Both the position numbers and the translations under genes were made by a program. From Candidatus Villigracilis propinquus (GTDB lineage: Bacteria; Chloroflexota; Anaerolineae; Anaerolineales; Villigracilaceae), in NCBI GenBank assembly GCA_016714565.1, contig JADKDM010000013.1, positions 1 to 64,000 on the forward strand: a stretch of DNA of 64,000 nt, written 5' to 3'. Below the pieces are notes generated by a model. That model was not told where the DNA came from. It saw only the letters and a program-made list of their open reading frames with translations, and searched no databases. Below, in pieces: positions 42,074-50,034 of this stretch; the stretch's first letter is position 1; every line of letters starts with the position of its first letter.

Positions 42074-42922
42074 CTATTTTGTGAGAGTGAGATTGCCTGC
42101 TCCCATTTCGACAATAAACGTAAGTGTGGGGCCATCCCCTTTTTGTTTGTAGATGTTGCCGTTCTGACTCCAACCGGAGCCTGCGCTTACATTCGACACG
42201 CCGCTCTCCACTGTGACGACTGCGTTCACACCCTCCGGGACGATGATCATCACGTTGCTGAATCCGCTTTCCACTTTGATAGAGGCGTCTCTTTGCAGGT
42301 CACCGGAGAAATCGAGGGTGTAATCTCCTGCCCCGACGGAGAAGTCAAATATACTGAAGTTGGCGTTGGCCAATCCTCTCATTTTGACATCAGACGCGCC
42401 GGTGGAATAACTGAAGACGGACATCTCGACCGGGTTGGGTTCAGAGAACGCAAGCTCCACATTCGCCGCGCCATCTCTGATGGTGAGGTTGGTGAGCGCG
42501 AGTCCGCCGAATTCAAAGGTTCCATCGTACGCGCCAGATTCAATAGACAGATTCATGGGCTGGCTGCCGAGCTTGAAATCCCATTCGTTCTTGAGACCGT
42601 CAACTGCAGGGATAAAATCTACGCCAACATTTCCCATCTTGATCTCGACATTGCCACCATTGGTAATGATTTCGGGCTTAAAGTCTGGGTAGTTGTAGGT
42701 GGCTGTGCCGCTCACGAGGCTACTCGTGCCGGGAGACAGGAGCAGATCGCCTGCGCCAAAAGCCAGCTTTAGGCTGGTCTCTTCCGCATCGGGGTAATCC
42801 ACCTTGATGTCATCCACTACCTCGGGACCGGGCTGTGCTTTTTGGGGGACATTGATATTAAATCCGCAGGCCATGGTGGCTAACGCGAGAGCCGCGAAAA
42901 AGATAAAGAGTTTACGAAGCAT
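42074..42922 (-). CDS. Toast-rack (DUF2154/DUF4097-like) lipoprotein
   Basis: 282 aa from ATG at 42922, preceded by GAGGAGATATTTTCT. Lipobox TMAC. The rest is a regular beta repeat with each strand ending in hydrophobic-Asn/Asp turns: SLKLAFGAGDLLLSPG, TNLTIRDGAANVELAFS, FSIFDFSVGAGDYTLDFSG, SIKVESGFSNVMIIVPEG. This is the right-handed beta-solenoid seen in LiaF-type C-terminal domains and adhesin-like DUF4097 proteins. Extracytoplasmic, role in envelope stress sensing or adhesion unproven. Confidence 0.82.
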   Translation of the reverse strand: MLRKLFIFFAALALATMACGFNINVPQKAQPGPEVVDDIKVDYPDAEETSLKLAFGAGDLLLSPGTSSLVSGTATYNYPDFKPEIITNGGNVEIKMGNVGVDFIPAVDGLKNEWDFKLGSQPMNLSIESGAYDGTFEFGGLALTNLTIRDGAANVELAFSEPNPVEMSVFSYSTGASDVKMRGLANANFSIFDFSVGAGDYTLDFSGDLQRDASIKVESGFSNVMIIVPEGVNAVVTVESGVSNVSAGSGWSQNGNIYKQKGDGPTLTFIVEMGAGNLTLTK

Positions 42923-43007
42923 AGAAAATATCTCCTCAGGTAATTGTGCCTGAGGAGATATACGATGGAAAGTGGAATGTGGTTGCAGGGGCAGGAGAAA
43001 CTTATTT

Positions 43008-43808
43008 TTATTTCTCAAAAGGCCACCACTTGGGTCTGCTTTTCTCGCGCAAAATTTGAAACGATTCGGTCGTATTGAAAGACAAAAGCACATTGTTCGC
43101 GTGCTTTCGAATGTTGGGGCTTTCATCATCCAACAGTTCGCCAATGGCTTGCACGGCTTCCGTTGCTTTTATTTTCCCCAAAGCGTCCATGGCGAAAAAT
43201 CGTACAGCCGGATGCTCATCTCTTAATGATGTGATAAGCGGTTGAATAGCACGGTGATCTCCAATATTCCCAAGAGCAAGCGCGGCGCCATAACGCGCAT
43301 CCGGGTCTTTGCTCTCCAGCAGTTCGACCAGACCATTCAAAGCTTCCGTGCCATAATTAACGATCCCCGGAATGGCCATGGGATGATTTCCCGGTTCATC
43401 CAATTTTAAAAGCAGGCGTTGCAAATTTGCCTGGGATTCCTGTTTTATCTTTTGGATCTGTTGGCGGCGCTCAACCTCACGAGATTCCCGCTCTGTAAGC
43501 CATATCTTTTGTCGCTTCCATGCTTTTTGCAAATCCACACCGCATTGCTTGCAATATCTGGCTTTGATATTGTTTTGGGTATAGCAAAATGGACAGCCCG
43601 CCTGAAGAACGCCATTGCAGGAGGTGCAGTATTTATTCCGCCCTGAGTTTTCCGTCCCACAATCCGAGCAAATCAGCGCCCCACTCGAAGTCCAGTCTGT
43701 CGTGACGATGGTAGAGTTGCAAGCCGTGCAGGTAAATGGCTGGTTTGGGTTGATCGCTCCATCTACTGGAGCACCGCAAGACGGGCAATTAAGGGTTGTC
43801 AATTTCAT
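43008..43808 (-). CDS. Zinc-ribbon and HEAT-repeat protein
   Basis: 266 aa. Zinc ribbons: CPSCGA and CTACNS, CSDCGT and CTSCNG, CPFCYT and CKQCGVD, giving about three double-CXXC units in the first 95 residues. A charged helix (WLTERESREVERRQQIQKIK) links to HEAT-like repeats from about 150 (LVELLESKDPDARYGAALAL, LITSLRDEHPAVRFFAMDAL, IGELLDDESPNIRKHANNVL). Such repeats are protein-interaction scaffolds (PBS lyase-type). Function unknown. The ATG at 43808 has no strong Shine-Dalgarno. Confidence 0.8.
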   Translation of the reverse strand: MKLTTLNCPSCGAPVDGAINPNQPFTCTACNSTIVTTDWTSSGALICSDCGTENSGRNKYCTSCNGVLQAGCPFCYTQNNIKARYCKQCGVDLQKAWKRQKIWLTERESREVERRQQIQKIKQESQANLQRLLLKLDEPGNHPMAIPGIVNYGTEALNGLVELLESKDPDARYGAALALGNIGDHRAIQPLITSLRDEHPAVRFFAMDALGKIKATEAVQAIGELLDDESPNIRKHANNVLLSFNTTESFQILREKSRPKWWPFEK

Positions 43809-43869
43809 AGGGTGGTAATTGTAACAAATTCAAGTGAATGGATGAAATTCTTAATTGAGACCAGGGGAA

Positions 43870-45381
43870 TTATTGTCTTTCCCAGATCTCATAACAGGAC
43901 AACCACGGTAGAGCGGGCTCAACAGACGTGGTCTCTGTAAAATGGAGCGGATCGAACTTAATAGCCAGAGAGTAATTTGGATCTACATCAGACGCGGGCG
44001 GAATGCGAAGCGTATCGCCGCAGTGAACGATCACATAATCCGGTTTAAAGATCGAGGCGTAGTTTTCCGCTTGAATGCGTTGACGTTTCAACTCGACCAC
44101 GGCAGGCGTGACCAACCCCACTTCGTCCAACATCCACTGCTCTGAGTAATAGCCCACATACCCGAGCGGCTCCAACTGAACCATGCTGTTCGGCGCAGCG
44201 TTATTTTTCAACCATATCCCCATCGCCTTTAACGATCGTTCATGACGGTAGATCTGGCGTTCTCGGGTCAATTTTGCAAAATGCAGCCCGGTTTGAAGTT
44301 GAAGCATGAAAAGAATTATGGCGAAGAGAAAAAAGAATTTTTTATCAAGGCGAGTGTCTTTGAGCCGAGCCCAGAGAGAGCCAAACCCTACACCAGCCAG
44401 CACCATCGCAGCCCATAAAATTGGAACGAAATAGCGGCTGAAATAGGTGGTGCGGGTTAACGTCAGGCGGGCTGCTTCAAACCCAATGAAAATCATTAGA
44501 AGAACAAGTCCCTTTTTGGGCATGGAGCGATTCGCCCAAATTCCCCACACTGCAAGGAGGAAGGCGATTGCCGTCCCCCAAAGTGACAGATTACCATCTG
44601 CTCGAAATGGAGATAAATATTGAAGAACAACTGACAATTGTCCAAGGTAGGGTGACTCATTGAACAGGTTGTAGGCCACCCATTTTGCAGTCACTGTAAA
44701 TGGAATGGGGGAACCAAAATAAAAAAAGGCGAACACCACCCACGGTACATATGTCACAGCGGAGATAAAGGCAATTCGAAATGCATCCTTCAAACGGGAG
44801 AAAGAAGCGAGGACGATCAAGATCAGCACCCAAAAAGCCAGGTCAATACGAGTCCATAACAGCAGTCCGCACATCAAACCGGCAAGGTTCGGGCGGTCTT
44901 TTAACCAGAAATACCATGAGACTGCCAGCAAAGCCAGCGCAAGTGGAATTTCCATGCCTTGAGTATTCATATAAATTAATTTTGAGGAAGTCAGCAGGGC
45001 AAGCAGAACGCCGATCTGTTCAAAAGAGGATCGGTTCAATGCCTTCACCGCCTGCCAGCTAAAAAATAGCATTACGGCCGTGGCAATGATATTTATCAAC
45101 CTTGCGGCAAACACAACATCGGCTGAGATGAATTTAATCCATAGCGCGAGGAGCAAAGTTAGCAAAGGCGTGGTGGAACCATACATGGGTTCACCAATGT
45201 TGTAAACAAAGCCATTTCCTGAAGCGATCTGCTGAGAAATACGGAAGGTGATGAATGCGTCCTCTTCCGTATAGTTTGTGTAATACATCCACCCAAGGTT
45301 TAAGAGAAGAGAAAAGGTAATAAGAAAAAAAGGAGCGAGGTCGCTCTGAATAAAAGCGCCGCGCTCATTATTTGTTTTCAT
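43870..45381 (-). CDS. GT-C (PMT/ArnT-like) glycosyltransferase membrane protein
   Basis: 503 aa with about ten to eleven membrane helices. The first loop carries NYTEEDAFITFRISQQIASG, where the EED pair after the first helix is the hallmark acidic site of the GT-C superfamily, and it continues with GFVYNIGEPMYGSTTPLLT. The C-terminal soluble part (about 400-503) is a small domain with conserved Tyr/Asp. Transfers a polyprenyl-linked sugar outside the membrane. It follows radA on the same strand by 23 bp; a link to it is doubtful. Confidence 0.88.
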   Translation of the reverse strand: MKTNNERGAFIQSDLAPFFLITFSLLLNLGWMYYTNYTEEDAFITFRISQQIASGNGFVYNIGEPMYGSTTPLLTLLLALWIKFISADVVFAARLINIIATAVMLFFSWQAVKALNRSSFEQIGVLLALLTSSKLIYMNTQGMEIPLALALLAVSWYFWLKDRPNLAGLMCGLLLWTRIDLAFWVLILIVLASFSRLKDAFRIAFISAVTYVPWVVFAFFYFGSPIPFTVTAKWVAYNLFNESPYLGQLSVVLQYLSPFRADGNLSLWGTAIAFLLAVWGIWANRSMPKKGLVLLMIFIGFEAARLTLTRTTYFSRYFVPILWAAMVLAGVGFGSLWARLKDTRLDKKFFFLFAIILFMLQLQTGLHFAKLTRERQIYRHERSLKAMGIWLKNNAAPNSMVQLEPLGYVGYYSEQWMLDEVGLVTPAVVELKRQRIQAENYASIFKPDYVIVHCGDTLRIPPASDVDPNYSLAIKFDPLHFTETTSVEPALPWLSCYEIWERQ

Positions 45382-45404
45382 ACTCTCGCTTATGACTCAA
45401 AAAA

Positions 45405-46802
45405 TCAAGATTGTTTTTTCAACGCCACAGCCAAAGCCTGATCCAACGAGCGGACTTCGATGATCTCGATGCCCTTCGGATATTCTTCTCCCTTGCGAAT
45501 GGCCTTGGGGACAATGGCAACTTTGAATCCCAACTTTTGAGCTTCGCGCAATCGCGCCACCATTTGACCTGGCATGCGCAACTCGCCAGCCAAACCGATC
45601 TCACCGATCAACACCGCTTCCGCGCGGACAGGCACATCCTTCCACGAAGATGCGATGGCGGCGGCGATGGCAAGGTCTGCGGCGGGTTCGTCAATTTGAA
45701 TACCGCCCACCACGTTGACAAAAGCATCATGCTCTGCGAGTTTCAATCCAACGCGGCGGGTGAGCACCGCGGTAATTAACAGCAAACGATTAAAGTCCAC
45801 GCCGTTGGGAGTGCGGCGCGCATTGCCAAATTGAGTCGGGGATGTGAGTCCTTGAATTTCAACGAGGATGGGACGCGTCCCTTCCATCGTCACTGCAATG
45901 GCAGAGCCTGCCGCGTTTATCAATCTCTCCGCAAGGAATGCCTCGGATGGATTGGTCACTTCCATCAACCCGCCTTCGCGCATCTCGAACACGCCTACTT
46001 CCGCTGTTGCGCCGAAACGATTTTTTACCGAGCGCAGCAAACGATATGCCTGAAAACGGTCGCCTTCCAAATACAGAACCGTGTCCACAATATGTTCAAG
46101 CACACGCGGGCCAGCGATCGCGCCGTCCTTGGTGACATGCCCGATCATGAACACGGAAATCCCCGATGACTTTGCCAACTCACGCAAATGAGAAGAACAC
46201 TCGCGCACCTGCGAAACCGAGCCTGCCGACGAATCCAATTCAGACAAATAAACTGTCTGGATGGAGTCAACAATTAGCAGGTCAGGTTTTGAATCGCGGA
46301 CGTGATTCAGGATCACCTCAAGATTCGTCTCCGTCACCAGTAAAAGATTTTTCGGCAGTTCCTTCGTCCCATTCACTAAACGCACCGCACGCATCTTGAT
46401 CTGCCGCTCCGACTCCTCACCCGAAACATACAGCACGCGCTGGGTCTTCGCCATCTCCATTGCCATTTGCAGCATGAGCGTGGATTTGCCAATGCCCGGG
46501 TCGCCGCCCACGAGGACGATGGAGCCAGGCACGATGCCGCCGCCGAGGACTCTTGCAAACTCACCGATCGGCAGGTGGATGCGATCTTCCGCCTCACCCC
46601 CGACCTCGGAAATGGGACGCGGAATCGAGCGGCCTGTCAGCCCTCTGACGGTTCCCGATCCCTTCGCAACAGGCTCATCGTGGATAACTTCTTCCACCAT
46701 GCTGTTGAAAGAGTTGCACTGTGGGCATTTGCCCATGTAAGATGCTGAAACCCGTCCGCATTGCTGGCAGACGTAACGAGTGTGAACTTTTGTTTTTGCC
46801 AT
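45405..46802 (-). CDS. radA: DNA repair protein RadA (Sms)
   Basis: 465 aa from ATG at 46802 (GGAG nine bases upstream; ATG at 46808 is too close). N-terminal zinc finger CQQCGRVSASYMGKCPQC, Walker A GGDPGIGKSTLML, the RadA-specific KNRFGATAEVG loop, and a C-terminal Lon-like domain (VNVVGGIQIDEPAADLAIA). It promotes branch migration in recombination and repair. GT-C gene follows after 23 bp. Confidence 0.97.
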   Translation of the reverse strand: MAKTKVHTRYVCQQCGRVSASYMGKCPQCNSFNSMVEEVIHDEPVAKGSGTVRGLTGRSIPRPISEVGGEAEDRIHLPIGEFARVLGGGIVPGSIVLVGGDPGIGKSTLMLQMAMEMAKTQRVLYVSGEESERQIKMRAVRLVNGTKELPKNLLLVTETNLEVILNHVRDSKPDLLIVDSIQTVYLSELDSSAGSVSQVRECSSHLRELAKSSGISVFMIGHVTKDGAIAGPRVLEHIVDTVLYLEGDRFQAYRLLRSVKNRFGATAEVGVFEMREGGLMEVTNPSEAFLAERLINAAGSAIAVTMEGTRPILVEIQGLTSPTQFGNARRTPNGVDFNRLLLITAVLTRRVGLKLAEHDAFVNVVGGIQIDEPAADLAIAAAIASSWKDVPVRAEAVLIGEIGLAGELRMPGQMVARLREAQKLGFKVAIVPKAIRKGEEYPKGIEIIEVRSLDQALAVALKKQS

Positions 46803-46874
46803 ATTCATTTACTCCGTAAGGTAAAGGCAGTATAACAGAATTTTTGTTCTGTTTTTATGGGCGTGCTATACTCA

Positions 46875-46905
46875 GGTAACAGTCACTTTAAAAGTGACTG
46901 TTACC
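46875..46905. repeat. Perfect palindrome between radA and the DUF1304 gene
   Basis: GGTAACAGTCACTTT, A, AAAGTGACTGTTACC with a near-zero loop. The motif core AGTGACTGT recurs in the terminator hairpin at 60370-60401. It lies 20 bp upstream of the DUF1304 start region (46926), so it is either a small hairpin in the leader or a regulator site. Confidence 0.7.
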
Positions 46906-46925
46906 TTTACACAGGAGAAAAAAAC

Positions 46926-47273
46926 ATGGAAATGATCGCGAACATTCTTACTGGTATCGTTGCCCTCTTACACTTTGGATTTCTCTATCTTGAAATGTTC
47001 CTGTGGGACAAACCGCGCGGGATGAAGTCCTTTCGCATGACAGAGGAGTTTGCCAAGCAATCCAAAACCCTCGCCATGAATCAGGGACTGTACAACGGCT
47101 TTCTCGCTGCTGGTTTGATATGGGGAATCTTTGCAGGAGATGCGGTGAAAATTTTCTTCTTAAGCTGTGTCATCATTGCGGGTATCTTCGGCGCATTCAC
47201 AGTCAGCAAGCGGATTTTTTATATGCAGGCTGTCCCTGCCATTTTGGCGTTGGTGGTTTTGTTGGTAGCGTAA
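46926..47273 (+). CDS. DUF1304 membrane protein
   Basis: 115 aa from ATG at 46926 with CAGGAGA upstream. Four membrane helices; hallmarks FGFLYLEMFLWDKPRG, KTLAMNQGLYNGFLAAGL, and the C-terminal IAGIFGAFTVSKRIFYMQ and PAILALVVLLV. DUF1304 is a small conserved family with no assigned function. It is followed by a strong terminator and stands alone. Confidence 0.9.
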   Translation: MEMIANILTGIVALLHFGFLYLEMFLWDKPRGMKSFRMTEEFAKQSKTLAMNQGLYNGFLAAGLIWGIFAGDAVKIFFLSCVIIAGIFGAFTVSKRIFYMQAVPAILALVVLLVA

Positions 47274-47277
47274 ATAA

Positions 47278-47310
47278 AAAACCTCCGAGGTCTTTAGACC
47301 TCGGAGGTTT
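47278..47310. terminator. Terminator after DUF1304
   Basis: AAACCTCCGAGGTC, loop TTTA, GACCTCGGAGGTTT with flanking A and T runs. Near-perfect 14-bp stem that can serve both DUF1304 (plus) and the homoserine dehydrogenase (minus). Confidence 0.9.
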
Positions 47311-47320
47311 GTCAAACAAA

Positions 47321-48354
47321 TTATTTCACAACATTCACAAAATCTGCAAACAAGCCATAGGCCGTTTCAAGGGGGCCGCCCTTCATGCCTGGTTTCTCAG
47401 AGAGAACAATTGAGTAATCCAAAATCACATCAGTGCGGAAGGTGATGCCTGTGCTGGAATTCATCATTCCGTAGAGCGGAGAAGCTGAGTCCACCAGTTG
47501 CGGCGCAACACTGGCTTCCACTTTATCTCCAACTTTTTCAGCAGAGCAAACCAATTTATAACGCTTGCCTTCGGCTTTGGCTTTGGCGATCATCTCAGGT
47601 GTGATGCCGCGAATGCCTGTGGGGTTGACTTGCTGCGGGGTCATCGGTGTATCCCATAACACGGTAACCAATGCCGCGACTTTAATGGCCGCATCCCAAC
47701 CGTCCACATCGTTGGTGGGGTCTGTCTCCGCCAGTCCAATGGATTGGGCGTACTTCACTGCATCTTCATATTTCTCGCCATTTTCCATGAGGGAAAGGAT
47801 GACATTGGTGGTGGCGTTGAAAATGCCTTTGAAGGATTCCAACTCTGCCAACGGGAACGCCTCGCGCATGACCGAGAAAACTGGTGCGCCACCCAGAACG
47901 GTGGATTCGTGTCTGAAAGATTTTCCCTTGCTCTTTGCAAGCGCGGTCAACTCACGATAGCCGTGGACGACTGGCCCTTGTTGGCGGTGATGGCGTGCAT
48001 CCCTAAATTCAACGCGGTGCGGATGTGGTCGAGTGCGGGCTGTCCCGTTTGGGTGTTGACGGGGGAATTTTCGAACATGACATCGGCCTGGGAATGTTGA
48101 ATCACGGAAAGAGAGTCTTGCACATCGAAAGAGGAAAGAGGAAAGATGGATTGTCCACTTTCGACGAGTTCCAATGCTTTTTGAATATCAAGCCCATCGG
48201 GGTTGACGGCGAATCCGTGGCGGCCTGTGGAGAGGCCAGTGAATGAAAAGGTGATGCCATGCTTCTCTTTGAGCAAGTCCTGCTTGCGGATGAGCAGTTT
48301 TGCCAAAGAGCGGGCGACGTTTCCAAAACCAATGAGTGCGAGTTTGTAGTGCAT
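47321..48354 (-). pseudogene. hom: Homoserine dehydrogenase, frameshifted
   Basis: The first part (48354-47947) carries KLALIGFGNVARSLAKLL and stops soon after HAITANKG. The second part (47950-47321) resumes with LTALAKSKGKSFRHESTVLGGAPVF, then the substrate-binding FNATTNVILSLMENG and the catalytic-region ETDPTNDVDGWDAAIK. One added G in the GGG run (around 47974-47976) would join them as NKGPVVHGYRELTAL, giving a normal NAD(P)-dependent homoserine dehydrogenase of about 344 aa without an ACT domain. It is either an assembly error or a real inactivation. Reduces aspartate semialdehyde to homoserine. Confidence 0.88.
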
Positions 48355-48371
48355 GAATTCTCCTTAATATT

Positions 48372-48470
48372 CGTCATTGCGAGGGCGGTGTTCTCCCGCC
48401 CGAAGCAATCTCCAACACAGCGAAGAGATTGCTTCGTCGCGAAGAACAAGAGCGCTCCTCGCAATGACGT
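48372..48470. repeat. REP-like palindromic repeat, family 1, copy d
   Basis: CGTCATTGCGAGGGCGG ... CCGAAGCAATCTCC ... GAGATTGCTTCG ... CTCCTCGCAATGACG. Between the SCO1664-like gene stop and the homoserine dehydrogenase start. Confidence 0.9.
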
Positions 48471-48476
48471 GTGAAA

Positions 48477-49187
48477 TTACACAGGGGGATATGGGTACGC
48501 CCTGCGTCCTTGCAGAGGGCGTGGAAATAGTTTTGTTGTGCAGAGAATCTCAGCACGGGTGAGCAGTGCGGAGATCTCGTTCGGGCTGAGGGTATCTTCA
48601 AAGAGGGCAGACCAATTGTCAGTTTGGGAAAGAGGCGCGAGCAATTCGTCGGGGATGTGATGACCAGCGAAGTCCCAGATCACGGTGCGGAGTTTGTCAT
48701 CTTCGTGAAAACATACGCCGTGGTCGATGGCAAAAAGTTTGTGAGTGTCATCTTCAAAAAAGATGTGACTGCCTTTGCGGTCGGCATTGTTGGCGAGAAA
48801 ATCAAATAGCACCACGGGACGAAGCATTTCTTTTTCTTCAACAGTGAAGTTGAAGTAGTGATGATCAACATCGTAGTCAATGTATTGCTGCAACGAGCCG
48901 GGGCCGTAGGGGCCGTCTTGACGATAGATGGTGAAGGGGACGATGTGAAAGCCGAGCGCCTCGCTCAAATGATACGCGGCGACTTCGCGCAGGGCGAGCG
49001 TGTTATCGGGAAAATCCCAAAGCGGCTGCTCGCCTTTGCTCGGCTTATATACGGCCTGATAGGTTTCACCCTCGTGATGCACATCCACGAAGAAGGTGTA
49101 ATTGCTGCCAAGCATGAATTGGCCTTTGAGTTCGTATTCGCCGTGGGTAAGGGCGGTTTGGATTGTTTGTGGAGTGGGAGTGTTCAT
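48477..49187 (-). CDS. SCO1664 family protein (PI3/4-kinase-like fold)
   Basis: 236 aa. Typical segments: ALTHGEYELKGQFMLGSNYT, AVYKPSKGEQPLWDFPDNTL with Lys, REVAAYHLSEALGF, VLFDFLANNADRKGSHIFF (Asp, Asn near the catalytic loop) and LFAIDHGVCFHED. This family, found mostly in Actinobacteria and Chloroflexota, resembles lipid-kinase-fold proteins but has no assigned reaction. It overlaps functionally with the adjacent DUF3090 gene, a pair conserved across phyla. Confidence 0.87.
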   Translation of the reverse strand: MNTPTPQTIQTALTHGEYELKGQFMLGSNYTFFVDVHHEGETYQAVYKPSKGEQPLWDFPDNTLALREVAAYHLSEALGFHIVPFTIYRQDGPYGPGSLQQYIDYDVDHHYFNFTVEEKEMLRPVVLFDFLANNADRKGSHIFFEDDTHKLFAIDHGVCFHEDDKLRTVIWDFAGHHIPDELLAPLSQTDNWSALFEDTLSPNEISALLTRAEILCTTKLFPRPLQGRRAYPYPPV

Positions 49188-49199
49188 TGTGGGTCAAAG

Positions 49200-49243
49200 G
49201 TCAAAGGTCGAAAGTCGTTGACATTTGACTTTCGACCTTTGAC
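49200..49243. repeat. Intergenic perfect inverted repeat
   Basis: GTCAAAGGTCGAAAGTC, loop, GACTTTCGACCTTTGAC: a 17-bp stem between SCO1664-like and DUF3090 genes. Could be a hairpin in the joint mRNA. Confidence 0.75.
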
Positions 49244-49250
49244 AATATAT

Positions 49251-49778
49251 TTATTGTAGATGCCCGTTCTTCTTCGGGCAGAAGTGCCCTTCGGGTTCCA
49301 TCGGTTGGCCGCATTGCGGACAAACGGGACGGCCGCGCGAGGCGACATCCTGTCCCCAGCGGGCGAGCATGCGTAGTTGTGTTCGTGTGGCCCAAAAGCG
49401 GACTTGTGCGGCAGACTCGGGGTCGGCTTCTTCGGTGAGCAGTTCCTTGGCGAAGATGACGACACGGTCACGGTCTTTGTCGTAGCCGAGGCCGATCTCA
49501 CCCGCGCGAAAGAGCGGGTCTACGGGCGGACTGATGCGCATAATGTCTTCCACAAAATCACCTGAGGCTTCATCAAGTTCGGGGTTCTGCTGGCTGAGCT
49601 GCGCGAGGAATTGTTCAATGCCGATGGCAAGCGAAAGCAGCTGCGCCTTTTCAATAATAATGGTGATGGTGCGCTGTTCCTGATAGGCTTGCAAATAAAA
49701 GACGCGTTGGCCTGGTTTGCCAATGGCGTCTGCGGTTAGATGGTCACATGGGTCTACGTCAATTTCGAAGCGGGGCAT
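49251..49778 (-). CDS. DUF3090 (SCO1663 type) zinc-ribbon protein
   Basis: 175 aa. N-terminus FEIDVDPCDHLTADAIGKPGQRVFYLQAY, a middle IEKAQLLSLAIGIEQFL, and the C-terminal zinc ribbon CPQCGQPMEPEGHFCPKKNG. Partner of SCO1664 in many genomes; in Actinobacteria the pair lies beside the mycothiol gene mshC. Function unknown; a linkage with thiol or lipid metabolism is only an inference. The ribosome-binding site is weak before ATG at 49778. Confidence 0.9.
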   Translation of the reverse strand: MPRFEIDVDPCDHLTADAIGKPGQRVFYLQAYQEQRTITIIIEKAQLLSLAIGIEQFLAQLSQQNPELDEASGDFVEDIMRISPPVDPLFRAGEIGLGYDKDRDRVVIFAKELLTEEADPESAAQVRFWATRTQLRMLARWGQDVASRGRPVCPQCGQPMEPEGHFCPKKNGHLQ

Positions 49779-49799
49779 GGGTTGGTACCTTTATAAAAT

Positions 49800-49995
49800 C
49801 GAGTATACCAGAAGTAGGACGGTGGACTGTAGACCGAAGACCGTGAGATGAAAGTTCAAAAAATCTGCCGCGAATTTCACGAATTTTCGCTAATTTAAAA
49901 TAATTCGCGTAATTCGTGACATCGTGCCCGTAGGGTAAATTCGCGGCTAAAAGATCTTGAGTTGACTTGCCCATCGTCTACGGCGGTCAACGGTC
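49800..49995. repeat. Overlapping inverted repeats before the mutase gene
   Basis: Several dyads are visible: GCCGCGAATTT near 49868 with AAATTCGCGGC near 49936; CGAATTTTCGC near 49880 with a second TTCGCG arm; and CTGTAGACCGAAGACCG near 49826 with CGGTCAACGGTCTAATG near 49983. No gene fits here. They look like a nested repeat element rather than a coding region. Confidence 0.55.
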
Positions 49996-50034
49996 TAATG
50001 TATAATCCCAACATCTTTTGCCAAAGGAGATGCC

